A DNA stretch of 64,000 bases from Brevibacterium picturae (GCF_900105045.1 NZ_LT629739.1:4376958-4440957); one strand, 5' to 3'; shown: positions 1 to 8,454, counted from the first letter of the stretch. Translations and numbers: made by a program. Notes: generated from the letters alone by a model not told the origin.

Positions 1-245
1 TCGAATTCGCCTCCTACGAAGCCGGCGCACCGACGCACACAGTTCGAAGCCGCAGATCGGCGAACAATATGCAGGCCTCGGCAACGTTTGCGAACATCGT
101 CTCAGAGATGGAATCGGAGAAGGAACGCGTTGCACGAATGGTGGCTGATGGTCGTCCCGGTGCCGGCTGGACGGCCGTCGCACCACTCTCCGGAGCTGTA
201 TACGCCCCGGGCGACCGCGGGCTCGGAGTCAAGAACGGCGACTGA
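1..245 (+). CDS. C-terminal fragment of an unidentified protein
   Basis: An open frame enters from the left edge (codons in register with position 3) and ends at TGA 243-245, giving about 80 residues. The tail has a stretch rich in Glu, Arg and Met (around SEMESEKERVARMVADGR) followed by a Gly/Ala-rich end closing in VKNGD. I do not recognise a family. The base composition is typical of the coding sequence in this window and a tRNA on the other strand follows 5 bp after the stop, so a real gene end is more likely than chance. The start and most of the protein lie outside the window. Confidence 0.45.
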   Translation, partial: EFASYEAGAPTHTVRSRRSANNMQASATFANIVSEMESEKERVARMVADGRPGAGWTAVAPLSGAVYAPGDRGLGVKNGD

Positions 246-250
246 CGCGG

Positions 251-327
251 TGGTGCCCCCGGCCGGACTTGAACCGGCGGCCAAGGAATTATGAGTTCCC
301 TGCTCTAACCAGCTGAGCTACGGGGGC
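251..327 (-). tRNA. tRNA with CAU anticodon, probably tRNA-Ile2 (lysidine type), alternatively elongator tRNA-Met
   Basis: The reverse complement folds as a complete cloverleaf: acceptor GCCCCCG paired with CGGGGGC, a D arm with AGCTGGTTA, anticodon loop CTCATAA, and a T arm with GGTTCAAGTCC. The anticodon is CAT. C4-G69 and C5-G68 in the acceptor stem and the region after the anticodon stem resemble the minor isoleucine tRNA that TilS modifies, so I favour Ile2 over elongator Met. The terminal CCA is encoded (251-253), unlike the three other tRNA genes in the window. An upstream TAATCT (positions 340-345 on the complement) could serve as -10 element. Confidence 0.9.
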
Positions 328-459
328 GAGCCAGAAACAAGATTAGCACCAACTGGCAGTCCGGCCCCATTCGTCCCACCTGTGGCACGCTGAGCATCAG
401 GCTCTCGGCTCGCAGCCACCGCCGATTCCAGGCTCAATGAGGTGGGCCGGCTAGGCGAG

Positions 460-1719
460 TCAGCTCGCCGAGGTGACCGGTGAGATGCGTGTCAGTGCAC
501 TTCGGGCTGCATCGACGCAGGTGTAGCGTTCGGTCGTGATGTAGACGTCGAAGACGGTCTGACCGTCGCTGCCGGGGTCGTTGCGCTTGGACGCGGCCAC
601 GAGACCAGACCAGTCCGGACCGACCACGACGACGCCATGTTCATTGCGCATGGGATCGGAGGCATCGACAACTCCTGTGCGCACACCCGGAATCGGGGGT
701 TCAGTGAATCCGCCGGAGAACATCGCGGTCAGTCCGACCGTGTCGCGAATGCGTTCATAGCGATCGCGGGTGGCTTGGGAGAATGTCTCGTCTTCGCCGA
801 AGACACCGAGGGTGACCGTCGCAGCACCTGAAGCCAGAGCCCGCTCTTCAAGAGCGGCGATCTGCGCGATCAGCAGCTCACGGTTCATCACCAGCGGTTC
901 ACGCCGCAGCCCCTGGGCAATCGAGTAGGGCGTTCCCAACGCCGGCAGGTTACGCGAATGGTGATCGACCAGCCCGTCTTCGATCGGCTCCGTGAAAGGT
1001 TCGGGCTCCTTGGTTGCGGGGCCGAAGAAGGGCCCCGACATGAAGCGAGCACCGAGCGCGCGGACGCGATCGAAATCGTCTTCGGTTGTGACACCTTCGG
1101 CAAGGATCACTGCGCCGCTGCGTTCGAGGTGAGCATGGAGAAGGCGGTTGAGTTCTGCCAGATGCGAATCGCTGTCGATACGCAGCACATCGGGGTGGAG
1201 GCCGACCACAGAGGGGTTGACCAGCGGGACGAAGGAAGTGCTGCGCAGATCCGCGCCGACCGATGACATTCCCACACCCCATCCCATTGACCTCGCCTGG
1301 CGGACCGCGCGGAGCACGGATGCCGGAGAGGAGGACACTCGGGAGGCGTCGAGCTGAAGAATGACGGACCGGTCCGGCTCTTCGGTGCGATCTTCGAGGG
1401 TGGCGAAGGATTCGCCTTCGGCGTGGAGGAAGAGTCGGTTCGATTTGGGCAGCCCGGCCGCCTCGGCGGTTCTCAGAGCCGTTGCTCGAAGCGAGGCATC
1501 GATGTCGCCGATCATTGCCGATGCATGCATCTCCCGCCGGAGATTTTCGGATTCGGCATGGCCGAGAGCCGGGTCATCGATGGGAGCCTGAAGGATCTGA
1601 TAGCCGACCTTGTCGAATGTGTACGCGTCGACGACGGGGGCGAAATAGGTTTCGATCCCACCCGAGCGCACCAGCTCCTCCAGAGCCAGGTCCAGATCGT
1701 GTACCGCCTCAACCACCAT
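460..1719 (-). CDS. Degenerate EAL-domain protein with C-terminal DICT sensory domain
   Basis: A 419-residue cytoplasmic protein. The first ~250 residues follow the EAL phosphodiesterase fold: an early YFAPVVDA segment and a late block with AEGVTTEDDF and GARFMSGPFFGPA. The signature Glu-x-Leu after the first strand is replaced by YQIL, so the metal-binding glutamate is missing and cyclic-di-GMP hydrolysis is unlikely. The last ~130 residues (GLTAMFSGGFTEPP, VVVVGPDWSGLVAA) look like the DICT domain found beside diguanylate cyclases and sensor proteins. It is probably a c-di-GMP or light/redox sensor-effector rather than an enzyme. I chose ATG 1719 because it has an AAGGA ribosome site; ATG 1761 is also in frame. 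It lies 85 bp downstream of the exporter gene on the same strand. Confidence 0.75.
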   Translation of the reverse strand: MVVEAVHDLDLALEELVRSGGIETYFAPVVDAYTFDKVGYQILQAPIDDPALGHAESENLRREMHASAMIGDIDASLRATALRTAEAAGLPKSNRLFLHAEGESFATLEDRTEEPDRSVILQLDASRVSSSPASVLRAVRQARSMGWGVGMSSVGADLRSTSFVPLVNPSVVGLHPDVLRIDSDSHLAELNRLLHAHLERSGAVILAEGVTTEDDFDRVRALGARFMSGPFFGPATKEPEPFTEPIEDGLVDHHSRNLPALGTPYSIAQGLRREPLVMNRELLIAQIAALEERALASGAATVTLGVFGEDETFSQATRDRYERIRDTVGLTAMFSGGFTEPPIPGVRTGVVDASDPMRNEHGVVVVGPDWSGLVAASKRNDPGSDGQTVFDVYITTERYTCVDAARSALTRISPVTSAS

Positions 1720-1803
1720 ATGTCCTTCCATGGGCAAACGTGCGTAAACAGTCTTCCACATGGGGACACTTCGGATTGTCTAAAATCAGTAACATTATTG
1801 CGC

Positions 1804-3264
1804 TCAGAGCTGACGGCGGCGACCGCGCCTGACTTCAGTCAGACCGACGATTCCGGCTACGACCACGATGACCGCAATCGCTGCGAATGAGCTGATCATG
1901 CCGATGTTCCAGTCGCTGACGGCGGTGACGGCGAAGGCCAATGCGGTCATGATGGCCAAACCCATCGACGTTCCGATGCGCTGGCCAGTCTGCAGAACTC
2001 CCCCGGCCGATCCCGCGTACTTCAGGGGCACCTCCTGCAGCGTCAGGGTCTGGTTGGGGCTGATGACCATGCCCTGTGCAGCACCGATGAAGCACAAAGT
2101 CAGCAGCATCCACCATTCGCTGCCGATGCCCTGCGTGAGCAGGAAGACGACTCCGATCGTGGAGACCAGGCCCACCAGGCAGGTGATGATTCCCCAGACG
2201 ACGAGTCTGCGTCCGATCTGGAATACGAAACGTCCAGACACATCCGCCGATACAGCCGAGAGCAGCGCTGCCGGCAGTCCGATCATTCCTGCAGCCAGCG
2301 CGGTGTGGTCAAGGCCCTGTTGCATGTACATGGCGATGAGCACCCAGACGCTGGTCACGCCCATGAAATAGAGGGTGATGATGATCGAGCCGTTGCTGAA
2401 GCTCTTGATGCTGAACAGCTTGAGATCGACCATGGGTGCGTGCCCACGGGCGGAATATCCGTGTTCCCATCGCGTCCAGAGCCAGATCGTGAAGAGTCCC
2501 AGCGGCAGGCCGAGCCAGATGAACCACCCGACCGATGACTCGACGAAGGGCAGCAGCACAAGGAGGACTCCGACTCCCAGAAGGATGACTCCGACCGGGT
2601 CGAGGTCGCGATCCCGCTTCGGGAAAGTGCGATCAGTCGCCGAGGCGGCCGCTGGGTCCGCATCTGTGTTGTCGTTGTCCTCGATGGGGTGCCAGGCCGA
2701 TTTAGGCAGCCAGCTTCTGGCCAGGATGAGGGAGATGACGGCGAATGGCACGTTGACGAGGAATGCCGCACGCCAGCCCAGCTCAGGGCCGAAGAGCGCG
2801 ATGAAGACACCACCGAGGACTGGACCGGTGGCGACGGAGAGCCCGACAGTCGTACCCATGAGCCCAAAAGCTCGCCCGCGTTGCGGCCCGTGGAAATACT
2901 GCTGCAGCAGGCCCACGACCTGAGGGTTGAGCAGTCCTGATCCGAGCCCCATGAACACGCGGGCGATGTTGAGGGTCAAGGTGCCGGGGGTGATGCCGGC
3001 GACAAGTGAGGCCAGGCCGAACAGGCCCACCCCGATCATGAACAGTTGACCGCGGCCGAAGACGTCACCGGCCCGGCCGGAAGCGACCAGCACGACTCCG
3101 AATGAGAGTGCATAGCCTGTCAGGACCCATTGGAGCGCCGACGAGGACGCCTGGAGGTCGGTCTCAATGGCGGGAAGAACGACGTTGATGATCGAGACCG
3201 AGAGCAGCGACATGAAGAGCGGGACGAGACCGATCAGGACGATTCGTCTCTGTACCTGATTCAT
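1804..3264 (-). CDS. DHA2-family MFS drug:H+ antiporter (14 TMS)
   Basis: A 486-residue integral membrane protein with about 14 predicted hydrophobic helices, the length expected of the DHA2 (EmrB/QacA type) branch of the major facilitator superfamily. The first helix reads LVPLFMSLLSVSIINVVLP. A motif-A-like loop GRAGDVFGRGQ follows helix 2. A hydrophilic, Asp-rich loop (DNDNTDADPAAASATD) lies near the middle. The family exports cationic drugs, dyes or antibiotics with proton antiport; the substrate here is unknown. ATG 3264 is preferred because the 24 residues upstream are hydrophilic and lie outside the family's normal N-terminus. Two inverted repeats lie just upstream and may be operator sites. 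Confidence 0.85.
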   Translation of the reverse strand: MNQVQRRIVLIGLVPLFMSLLSVSIINVVLPAIETDLQASSSALQWVLTGYALSFGVVLVASGRAGDVFGRGQLFMIGVGLFGLASLVAGITPGTLTLNIARVFMGLGSGLLNPQVVGLLQQYFHGPQRGRAFGLMGTTVGLSVATGPVLGGVFIALFGPELGWRAAFLVNVPFAVISLILARSWLPKSAWHPIEDNDNTDADPAAASATDRTFPKRDRDLDPVGVILLGVGVLLVLLPFVESSVGWFIWLGLPLGLFTIWLWTRWEHGYSARGHAPMVDLKLFSIKSFSNGSIIITLYFMGVTSVWVLIAMYMQQGLDHTALAAGMIGLPAALLSAVSADVSGRFVFQIGRRLVVWGIITCLVGLVSTIGVVFLLTQGIGSEWWMLLTLCFIGAAQGMVISPNQTLTLQEVPLKYAGSAGGVLQTGQRIGTSMGLAIMTALAFAVTAVSDWNIGMISSFAAIAVIVVVAGIVGLTEVRRGRRRQL

Positions 3265-3350
3265 ACGCTGGCCTTCGCTCACCTGATCACCTCTGTTCAG
3301 ACCGTGCCCCGCACAGAGATCACCGCACGAAACCACATCGATTCGACTAC

Positions 3351-3395
3351 CCCCTATAAGGGGACTGTCTCATCATACGTGTCTGTGCTCAGACA
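3351..3395. promoter_or_regulatory. Two inverted repeats upstream of the DHA2 exporter (candidate operator)
   Basis: CCCCT-ATA-AGGGG at 3351-3363 and TGTCTG-TGCT-CAGACA at 3380-3395 are compact dyads. They lie between the stop of the LLM oxidoreductase (3406) and the exporter start (3264). Exporters of this type are commonly controlled by TetR or MarR repressors that bind such dyads. No regulator gene is adjacent, so the link is inference. The first repeat contains a TTATAG on the minus strand that might be a -10 element. Confidence 0.35.
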
Positions 3396-3405
3396 ACGGG
3401 CGGAA

Positions 3406-4464
3406 TCACCCTGCGTGCCCGGTCACCGGTCCAGCAGTACTGGGCTCCCACCCCAGAGCCGGTGCAACGTAGCTGGCGAAGGACTCCAGGATGTGGAGGT
3501 TGTAATCCACTCCCAGCTGACTGGGAATCGTCAGCAGCACTGTGTCCGCGGCTTCGACGGCAGGGTCGGCCTTCAACGATTCGATGAGGTCGTCAGGTTC
3601 GCCCACATAGGTCTTGCCGAAGGTCGAGCGAGCTCCGTCGATGATGCCGATCTGATCACCTTGTCCGCCGGAGCGTCGACCGAAGTAGAGATCATCGAGG
3701 TTCGTGGTGATCGGGAAGATGCTGCGGCTAACAGACACTCGTGGGGTCCAGTTATGATCTGCGGCCTGCCACGCCGCGCGATAGCGGTCGATCTGATCAC
3801 GCTGCAGTTCACCGAAGGAAGCGCCAGTGGCTTCGGTCAGGAGGGTTGAGCTCATCATATTCACGCCTTGAGCCGCTGCCCATTCGGCGGTCGCCGCGGT
3901 ACCGGCACCCCACCAGACGCGCTGATCGAGGCCGGGCGAATAAGGTTCGACGCGCAGCTTCTTCCCGGGGCCGAACTGCATCGGGTCGGCCGGTGCCAGT
4001 TCCTCCCCTCTGACTGCAGACAGGAACCTCGCGAACTTCGCACGGGCCATGTTCGCGGCCTTCGCATCGTCACTGTCGGTGTGGCTGTAGCCGAAGGCTT
4101 CCCAGCCATGATCGGCTGGTTCCGGTGATCCCCGGCTGATGCCCAACGCCACACGCTGATCCGAGAGCAGATCAAGGGCCGCGGCTTCCTCCGCCAGATA
4201 GAGAGGGTTCTCATAACGCATGTCGATGACGCCGGTCCCGACCTCGATGCGAGAGGTCTTGGCCGCGATCGCCGCCAACAGCGGCATCGGCGAAGCCGCC
4301 TGCTCGGCGAAATGATGAACTCGGAAATAGGCGCCGTTGACGCCGATCTCGTCGGCCCCGACACCGATCTCGACTGCTTGCTGCAATGCCTCCTTCGCCC
4401 CGTACTCCCCTGGAGCGCTTCCCGACCCGTAGTGACCGAAACTCAAGAACCCGAATGCCTTCAT
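3406..4464 (-). CDS. LLM-class flavin-dependent oxidoreductase (luciferase-like)
   Basis: A 352-residue bacterial-luciferase-fold protein. The N-terminal strand KAFGFLSFGHYG, the segment YFRVHHFAEQAASPMPLLAAIAAKT, and SRIEVGTGVIDMRYENPLYLAEEAA are typical of the TIM-barrel FMN/F420-dependent monooxygenases. The glycine-rich GISRGSPEP follows. These enzymes use reduced flavin (or F420) to oxidise or reduce small organic substrates; the substrate cannot be read from sequence. Length and domain are complete. The gene stands alone between tRNA-Asn and the exporter, all on the minus strand, so read-through from here into the exporter is possible. Confidence 0.85.
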   Translation of the reverse strand: MKAFGFLSFGHYGSGSAPGEYGAKEALQQAVEIGVGADEIGVNGAYFRVHHFAEQAASPMPLLAAIAAKTSRIEVGTGVIDMRYENPLYLAEEAAALDLLSDQRVALGISRGSPEPADHGWEAFGYSHTDSDDAKAANMARAKFARFLSAVRGEELAPADPMQFGPGKKLRVEPYSPGLDQRVWWGAGTAATAEWAAAQGVNMMSSTLLTEATGASFGELQRDQIDRYRAAWQAADHNWTPRVSVSRSIFPITTNLDDLYFGRRSGGQGDQIGIIDGARSTFGKTYVGEPDDLIESLKADPAVEAADTVLLTIPSQLGVDYNLHILESFASYVAPALGWEPSTAGPVTGHAG

Positions 4465-4570
4465 GCCCTCGACAACCTACTTGATCGATCAACTATTCCC
4501 GATCGCGGTCTCCGCGATGCGGCCGAGAACCCGATGCGGTCGAATGCTCCAGTGGCGCAGACACGACAAC

Positions 4571-4594
4571 GGCCCCGTCCATCTGGACGGGGCC
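4571..4594 (-). terminator. Hairpin terminator after tRNA-Asn
   Basis: A perfect 10-bp inverted repeat, GGCCCCGTCC and GGACGGGGCC with an ATCT loop, lies 8 bp beyond the 3' end of tRNA-Asn. On the minus strand it is followed by GTTGTCGTGT, a moderately T-rich tail. Confidence 0.75.
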
Positions 4595-4601
4595 TTGGCG
4601 G

Positions 4602-4674
4602 CTCCCCCGGCTGGGCTCGAACCAGCGACCCTTCGATTAACAGTCGAATGCTCTGCCAACTGAGCTACGGAGGA
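4602..4674 (-). tRNA. tRNA-Asn(GTT)
   Basis: The reverse complement gives a 73-nt cloverleaf. Acceptor TCCTCCG pairs with CGGGGGA, the D arm reads GCTCAGTTGGCAGAGC, the anticodon loop CTGTTAA carries anticodon GTT, and the T arm contains GGTTCGAGCCC. The discriminator is G and no CCA is encoded. A strong hairpin terminator follows. Confidence 0.96.
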
Positions 4675-4898
4675 AAGGCGCAGCTACCTGCGCATGTTGT
4701 GTCAGCTTAGCAAAGACCCAAGGTCCACGACAAAGCGAACCACAGTGCTTTAGCTCACAGTTCCGGTTAACCCCACCACCGGACGCCGTGGAATCCGTAC
4801 AGTCAGGACAAACCCAGTCAACAACCACCTCGGCGGGGTGACTGCACTGTAAAATCAAAGGGATTCCTCACCCCATCCATGCAGCGGAAGAAGTGCAC

Positions 4899-5810
4899 GT
4901 GACCATAGTGGCAATCGCCCTGGCCGTCCTTGCGGCGGTGGCACTGGCCTATGGGGCTCTGTACCAACATGACGCAGTCGCAGGTCAGGGTGACTCCCAC
5001 AACGGACTGAGTTGGGCGCATTTCAAAGAGCTGCTGAGCAACAGTAAATGGCTCATCGGGTTGGGCATCACCGGACTGGGCACCGTCGGCAACGTTGTCG
5101 CTCTTGCTCTGGCACCTGTCATGGTCGTTCAGCCCATCGGCGCCTTTTCGCTCATCGTGTCGGTACTGCTCGGTATTCGCCATCGCGGGCTCAAGGTCAA
5201 TCGACGACTCGTCCAAGCCGTCGTGTGGTGCACTGTGGGTGTGACGATCTTCGTCGCGCTGTCTGCCACCACCGCGCGGACGGAGGTGCATCTGGGATCT
5301 GACGCCATGCCACTGGTCTGGATCACCGCAGTCGTCGTCTTCATCGGACTCAGCATCATGCTGTTCTTCCGTCATGCGCCACAACTCGTCCTCATCACCG
5401 CTGCGGGCCTGTTGTTCGCATGTGTGGCGACGAATACGCACCTGGTCAGCGTGCAGCTGCTCCGCGCGGGGCTCGATCAGGTGACATGGCTCAATGTCAT
5501 CGGGCTCGTCGCTGCCACTGCCATCGGATCCTGGTTCGTCCAGAATGCCTATGCTGCCGGTCCCCCGGAGATGGTCATCGCCGGGCTCACCGTCGTCGAT
5601 CCCATCGGTGCCGTGATCCTCGGCTCGATCGTCCTCGGAGAGGCGGCGACCGCACCGGCCTGGTTCCTCGTCATCATCACAGCCACTGGATTGGTCGCGT
5701 GTCTAGGCGTCGTTGTATTGTCGCGGTATCACCCCGATGTCAAAGATCGAGAACACCAGCGTCGAGTCGCTCGTCGCACAGACCAGTTGACCGACACCGA
5801 GGAGAGTTGA
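4899..5810 (+). CDS. NIPA/DMT-superfamily membrane protein
   Basis: A ~303-residue protein with about nine hydrophobic helices and a charged C-terminal tail (KDREHQRRVARRTDQLTDTEES). The pattern GNVVALALAPVMVVQPIGAFSLIVS and the paired arrangement of helices fit the drug/metabolite transporter superfamily, close to NIPA-type magnesium transporters and EamA proteins. The transported solute is unknown. GTG 4899 is favoured because GGAAG lies 8 nt upstream; GTG 4893 is also in frame. The stop TGA (5808-5810) sits inside a GAGGAGAG-TTGA junction that serves the next gene, so translation of the following glycosyltransferase is probably coupled. Confidence 0.7.
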   Translation: MTIVAIALAVLAAVALAYGALYQHDAVAGQGDSHNGLSWAHFKELLSNSKWLIGLGITGLGTVGNVVALALAPVMVVQPIGAFSLIVSVLLGIRHRGLKVNRRLVQAVVWCTVGVTIFVALSATTARTEVHLGSDAMPLVWITAVVVFIGLSIMLFFRHAPQLVLITAAGLLFACVATNTHLVSVQLLRAGLDQVTWLNVIGLVAATAIGSWFVQNAYAAGPPEMVIAGLTVVDPIGAVILGSIVLGEAATAPAWFLVIITATGLVACLGVVVLSRYHPDVKDREHQRRVARRTDQLTDTEES

Positions 5811-7061
5811 ATTCTGTCCGCGCACAGGCACACCCCAGTACGCCGCATCCTCATCCCGACCGAGACCTACGCACCCGAGGTCAATGGTGCTGCGAAATTC
5901 GCAGAACGCCTGGCCGAAGGCCTCGCTGCCCGCGGCAATGACGTACACGTCGCCTGCCCGTCGGCGACCGGCAAGGCCTCGGTCAGCGTCGAAGATGGTG
6001 TCACAGTTCATCGAATGACCTCTCATCGCTGGCCGCTGCATCCGACATGGACCATCTGCATGCCGTGGGAGACCAAGCCTGAGCTGTCCCGACTCCTGGA
6101 CTCACTTCAGCCGGACGTCGTGCACACTCAGGCTCACTTCGTCATCGGTCGCTACGCGTTCTCGGAAGCGAGCAGGCGCGGCATCCCCGTTGTCGCCACA
6201 AACCATTTCATGCCTGACAATGTTCGTCCGTATCTGCGGGCACCCAAAACGCTCCTCGACGGCGGCACTGCTGTGGCGTGGTGGGATCTGCGCAGGAAGT
6301 TCCAGTCCGCGGACTTCATCACGGTGCCCACGCAGTTGGCGGCCGACCTCCTGACCCAGAATGGGTTCTCATCCCCTATTCGGGCAGTCTCCTGCGGCAT
6401 CGACCTGGAACGGTTCGCCCATCTTCGCGACGATGGCTCCGCACATCCTGAGCCGGCGTCCGACCGGACCGTATCGGGTTCGGACGACGAGGCTTCATCA
6501 CCTCCACGTGTCCTCTTCGTCGGCCGACTCTCCTCGGAGAAGCACGCCGCGGACATCGTCGAAGCCGTCGCGAAGACGGATCCCGCGCTCGGACTCGAGG
6601 CCGACATCGTCGGTGGCGGGGACCAAGAAGAGCCGCTCAAGGAACTGGCCGCAGAACTCGGCATCGCCGACCGCATCCATGTCATGGGCAAGATCAGCGA
6701 CAAAGAACTCATGGATGCCTACCAGCGGTGCACGTTCTTCTGCATGCCCTCGACCGCTGAGCTGCAGTCAATCGCCACCTTGGAGGCACTGGCCTCACGC
6801 AAACCTGTTGTCCTCGCGGACGCGGTCGCACTTCCCCACCTCGTCAGGGACGGGGTCAACGGTTTCCTGTTCCCCCCACGGGATATCGAGGAACTGGCCG
6901 CACGGTTCACCCACATCTGTGAACTTCCCGATGGTGAACTCGACACCATGGCCAGGGCATCGCTGGATGTGGTGGCCAAACATGACATCGAGTACACGCT
7001 CGACACGTTCGAATCCATCTACGCCGGAGTCATCGCCGACCGACTCGACCCAGCTGCCTGA
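5811..7061 (+). CDS. GT4-family glycosyltransferase lacking a canonical start codon
   Basis: A GT-B glycosyltransferase of about 416 residues. The N-terminal Rossmann half begins RRILIPTETYAPEVNGAA and contains DVVHTQAHFVIGRYA. The C-terminal donor-binding half has FVGRLSSEKHAADIVEA and the E-x7-E motif in AELQSIATLEAL. This is the pattern of retaining GT4 enzymes that transfer glucose or mannose to lipids or glycans. The reading frame follows directly after the upstream stop TGA, and the conserved N-terminus lies before the first ATG (6015). The first possible codons are ATT 5811 or CTG 5814, spaced 4-7 nt from GAGGAGAG. Either a rare start is used or a base is missing or inserted near 5811-5840, since TTG 5807 would otherwise be a natural TTGA overlap start. 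Confidence 0.8.
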   Translation: MLSAHRHTPVRRILIPTETYAPEVNGAAKFAERLAEGLAARGNDVHVACPSATGKASVSVEDGVTVHRMTSHRWPLHPTWTICMPWETKPELSRLLDSLQPDVVHTQAHFVIGRYAFSEASRRGIPVVATNHFMPDNVRPYLRAPKTLLDGGTAVAWWDLRRKFQSADFITVPTQLAADLLTQNGFSSPIRAVSCGIDLERFAHLRDDGSAHPEPASDRTVSGSDDEASSPPRVLFVGRLSSEKHAADIVEAVAKTDPALGLEADIVGGGDQEEPLKELAAELGIADRIHVMGKISDKELMDAYQRCTFFCMPSTAELQSIATLEALASRKPVVLADAVALPHLVRDGVNGFLFPPRDIEELAARFTHICELPDGELDTMARASLDVVAKHDIEYTLDTFESIYAGVIADRLDPAA

Positions 7062-7099
7062 GGCGCTCGCCCGACACCACTGTCAGTTGCCCGAACTCA

Positions 7100-8056
7100 T
7101 CAGTCCCCCGAACCGTCAGGCGGAACGAACACGGTCTCCCGAGTCAGGAGACCATCGAAGTCCACTCCTGACACCATGTCGTCGATGGATGACCATGCGT
7201 CCTTCGGCCCCGCGAGTCCGAGAGAGGCACCCATCCAGGCGAAGACGTCATCGCGTGTCCAGCCCAGTGCACGCAGCTGCTGATAGGTGACCGCACCATC
7301 GCGTTTGGCCAGCCGTCTGCCGTCGGTATTCACGACCAGTGGAACGTGCAGCCATGAAGGCTGCGGCAGACCCAGCAGCTCGGCCAGATGTGCTTGACGA
7401 GGAGCCGAGGTGGCCAGGTCGTCCCCGCGCACCACCTCGTCGATGCCGGTGGCCCCGTCATCGACGATGACGATGAGGTTGTAGGCGAAGACTCCGTCGC
7501 CGCGCCTGAGGACCAAGTCATCGACCGGGGCTGTGATCTCGCCCAATAGTCGGTCGTGAACCGTGACCTCGGCATTGTCGGTCCGCAGACGCAGGGCGGG
7601 CCTTCGACCCTGCTCGTCGAGTCGCTGTCTGTGTCGCTCCCGTTCGGACTCGAGCAGATCTCGACAGGTTCCGGGATACGCCCCCGGCGGAGAGTGCGGC
7701 GCTGACGGCGCCTGCTGGATGTCCTTGCGTGAGCAGTAGCACTCGTAGACAAGACCCTGACCCGCCAGGCGATTCAGTGCTTCGGCGTAGACCTCGAGGC
7801 GGTCGGATTGGACGAGCGGGGGTTCATCCGGTGTGATGCCCAGCTCTGCGAAGACTTCGAGCTGTGATTGAGCCGCGCCGGGCTGGACCCGGTCAAGGTC
7901 TTCGATGCGCCAGAGGAACCGTCGACCAGTCTGCCGTGCGCGAACATAGGCCAGCAACCCCGACCGGATGTTGCCGATGTGCAGGTCCCCGCTGGGGCTC
8001 GGGGCGAATCGGCCCGCCCCGGCCGATGTGATCAGCCCTGGGGCCGGTGAGCTCAA
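7100..8056 (-). CDS. gluQ: Glutamyl-Q tRNA(Asp) synthetase
   Basis: A class I aminoacyl-tRNA synthetase paralogue without anticodon-binding domain, ~318 residues as in the GluQ-RS family. It attaches glutamate to queuosine in tRNA-Asp. The HIGH motif appears as DLHIGNIRSG, KMSKS as GRRLAKRDGA, and the zinc-binding site as CYCSRKDIQ with YPGTCRDL, all expected for this family. The start is placed at TTG 8056, which overlaps the stop of the GNAT gene as TTGA; an ATG at 8119 inside that gene would add 21 residues. The 3' end faces the glycosyltransferase gene convergently. Confidence 0.88.
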   Translation of the reverse strand: MSSPAPGLITSAGAGRFAPSPSGDLHIGNIRSGLLAYVRARQTGRRFLWRIEDLDRVQPGAAQSQLEVFAELGITPDEPPLVQSDRLEVYAEALNRLAGQGLVYECYCSRKDIQQAPSAPHSPPGAYPGTCRDLLESERERHRQRLDEQGRRPALRLRTDNAEVTVHDRLLGEITAPVDDLVLRRGDGVFAYNLIVIVDDGATGIDEVVRGDDLATSAPRQAHLAELLGLPQPSWLHVPLVVNTDGRRLAKRDGAVTYQQLRALGWTRDDVFAWMGASLGLAGPKDAWSSIDDMVSGVDFDGLLTRETVFVPPDGSGD

Positions 8057-8370
8057 GCCTGCGCCACGAGGTCGGCGTACTGCGGAAATCGTTCCAGATA
8101 GTCCTGGACGTAGCTGCATGTCGGCACGATGCGACCGCCTTCGTCCCGGATCCCGTCGAGGACGGTGGTGACCAATGTGCGCGCGAAGCCGCGGCGTGAG
8201 AAGCCCTCGGAAATGATGGTGTGCTGGAGTTCGACCGTGTGCTCATCGAGGACACGGTAGGCAAGGAATCCTGCGAACTCGGCCGGATCCTCGGCGGTGA
8301 AGATCTCGTACCGTTCACGGCCAGCATTCTTGACCACCGTGACAGGGGTGGAACTGAGCTCAGGTTGCAT
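8053..8370 (-). CDS. Small GNAT-like N-acetyltransferase (YjdJ type)
   Basis: A 105-residue protein containing the core of the acetyl-CoA-binding fold: AEFAGFLAYRVLDEHTVEL, then HTIISEGFSRRGFARTLV (the R/Q-x-x-G-x-G/A-like loop) and PTCSYVQDYLERFPQYADL at the end. Stand-alone mini-GNATs of this kind are widespread and mostly unassigned. ATG 8370 has AAGGAGT at good spacing, so the in-frame extension to 8520 is rejected. It is translationally coupled to gluQ by a TTGA overlap. Confidence 0.75.
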   Translation of the reverse strand: MQPELSSTPVTVVKNAGRERYEIFTAEDPAEFAGFLAYRVLDEHTVELQHTIISEGFSRRGFARTLVTTVLDGIRDEGGRIVPTCSYVQDYLERFPQYADLVAQA

Positions 8371-8412
8371 ATGCGACTCCTTGTCAGCGGCATCGTCCTT
8401 GTCACGAACATT

Positions 8413-8454
8413 ACAGGGTGGCGCCGCGTTCTTCACGCTCCGACGCCACCCTGT
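8413..8454. promoter_or_regulatory. 11-bp inverted repeat between the acyl-CoA synthetase and GNAT genes
   Basis: ACAGGGTGGCG at 8413-8423 and CGCCACCCTGT at 8444-8454 are perfect inverted copies with a 20-nt loop. The repeat lies 125 bp past the acyl-CoA synthetase stop and 43 bp before the GNAT start, all on the minus strand. It could be a terminator for the former or a leader structure or operator for the latter. No strong T tract follows. Confidence 0.4.
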
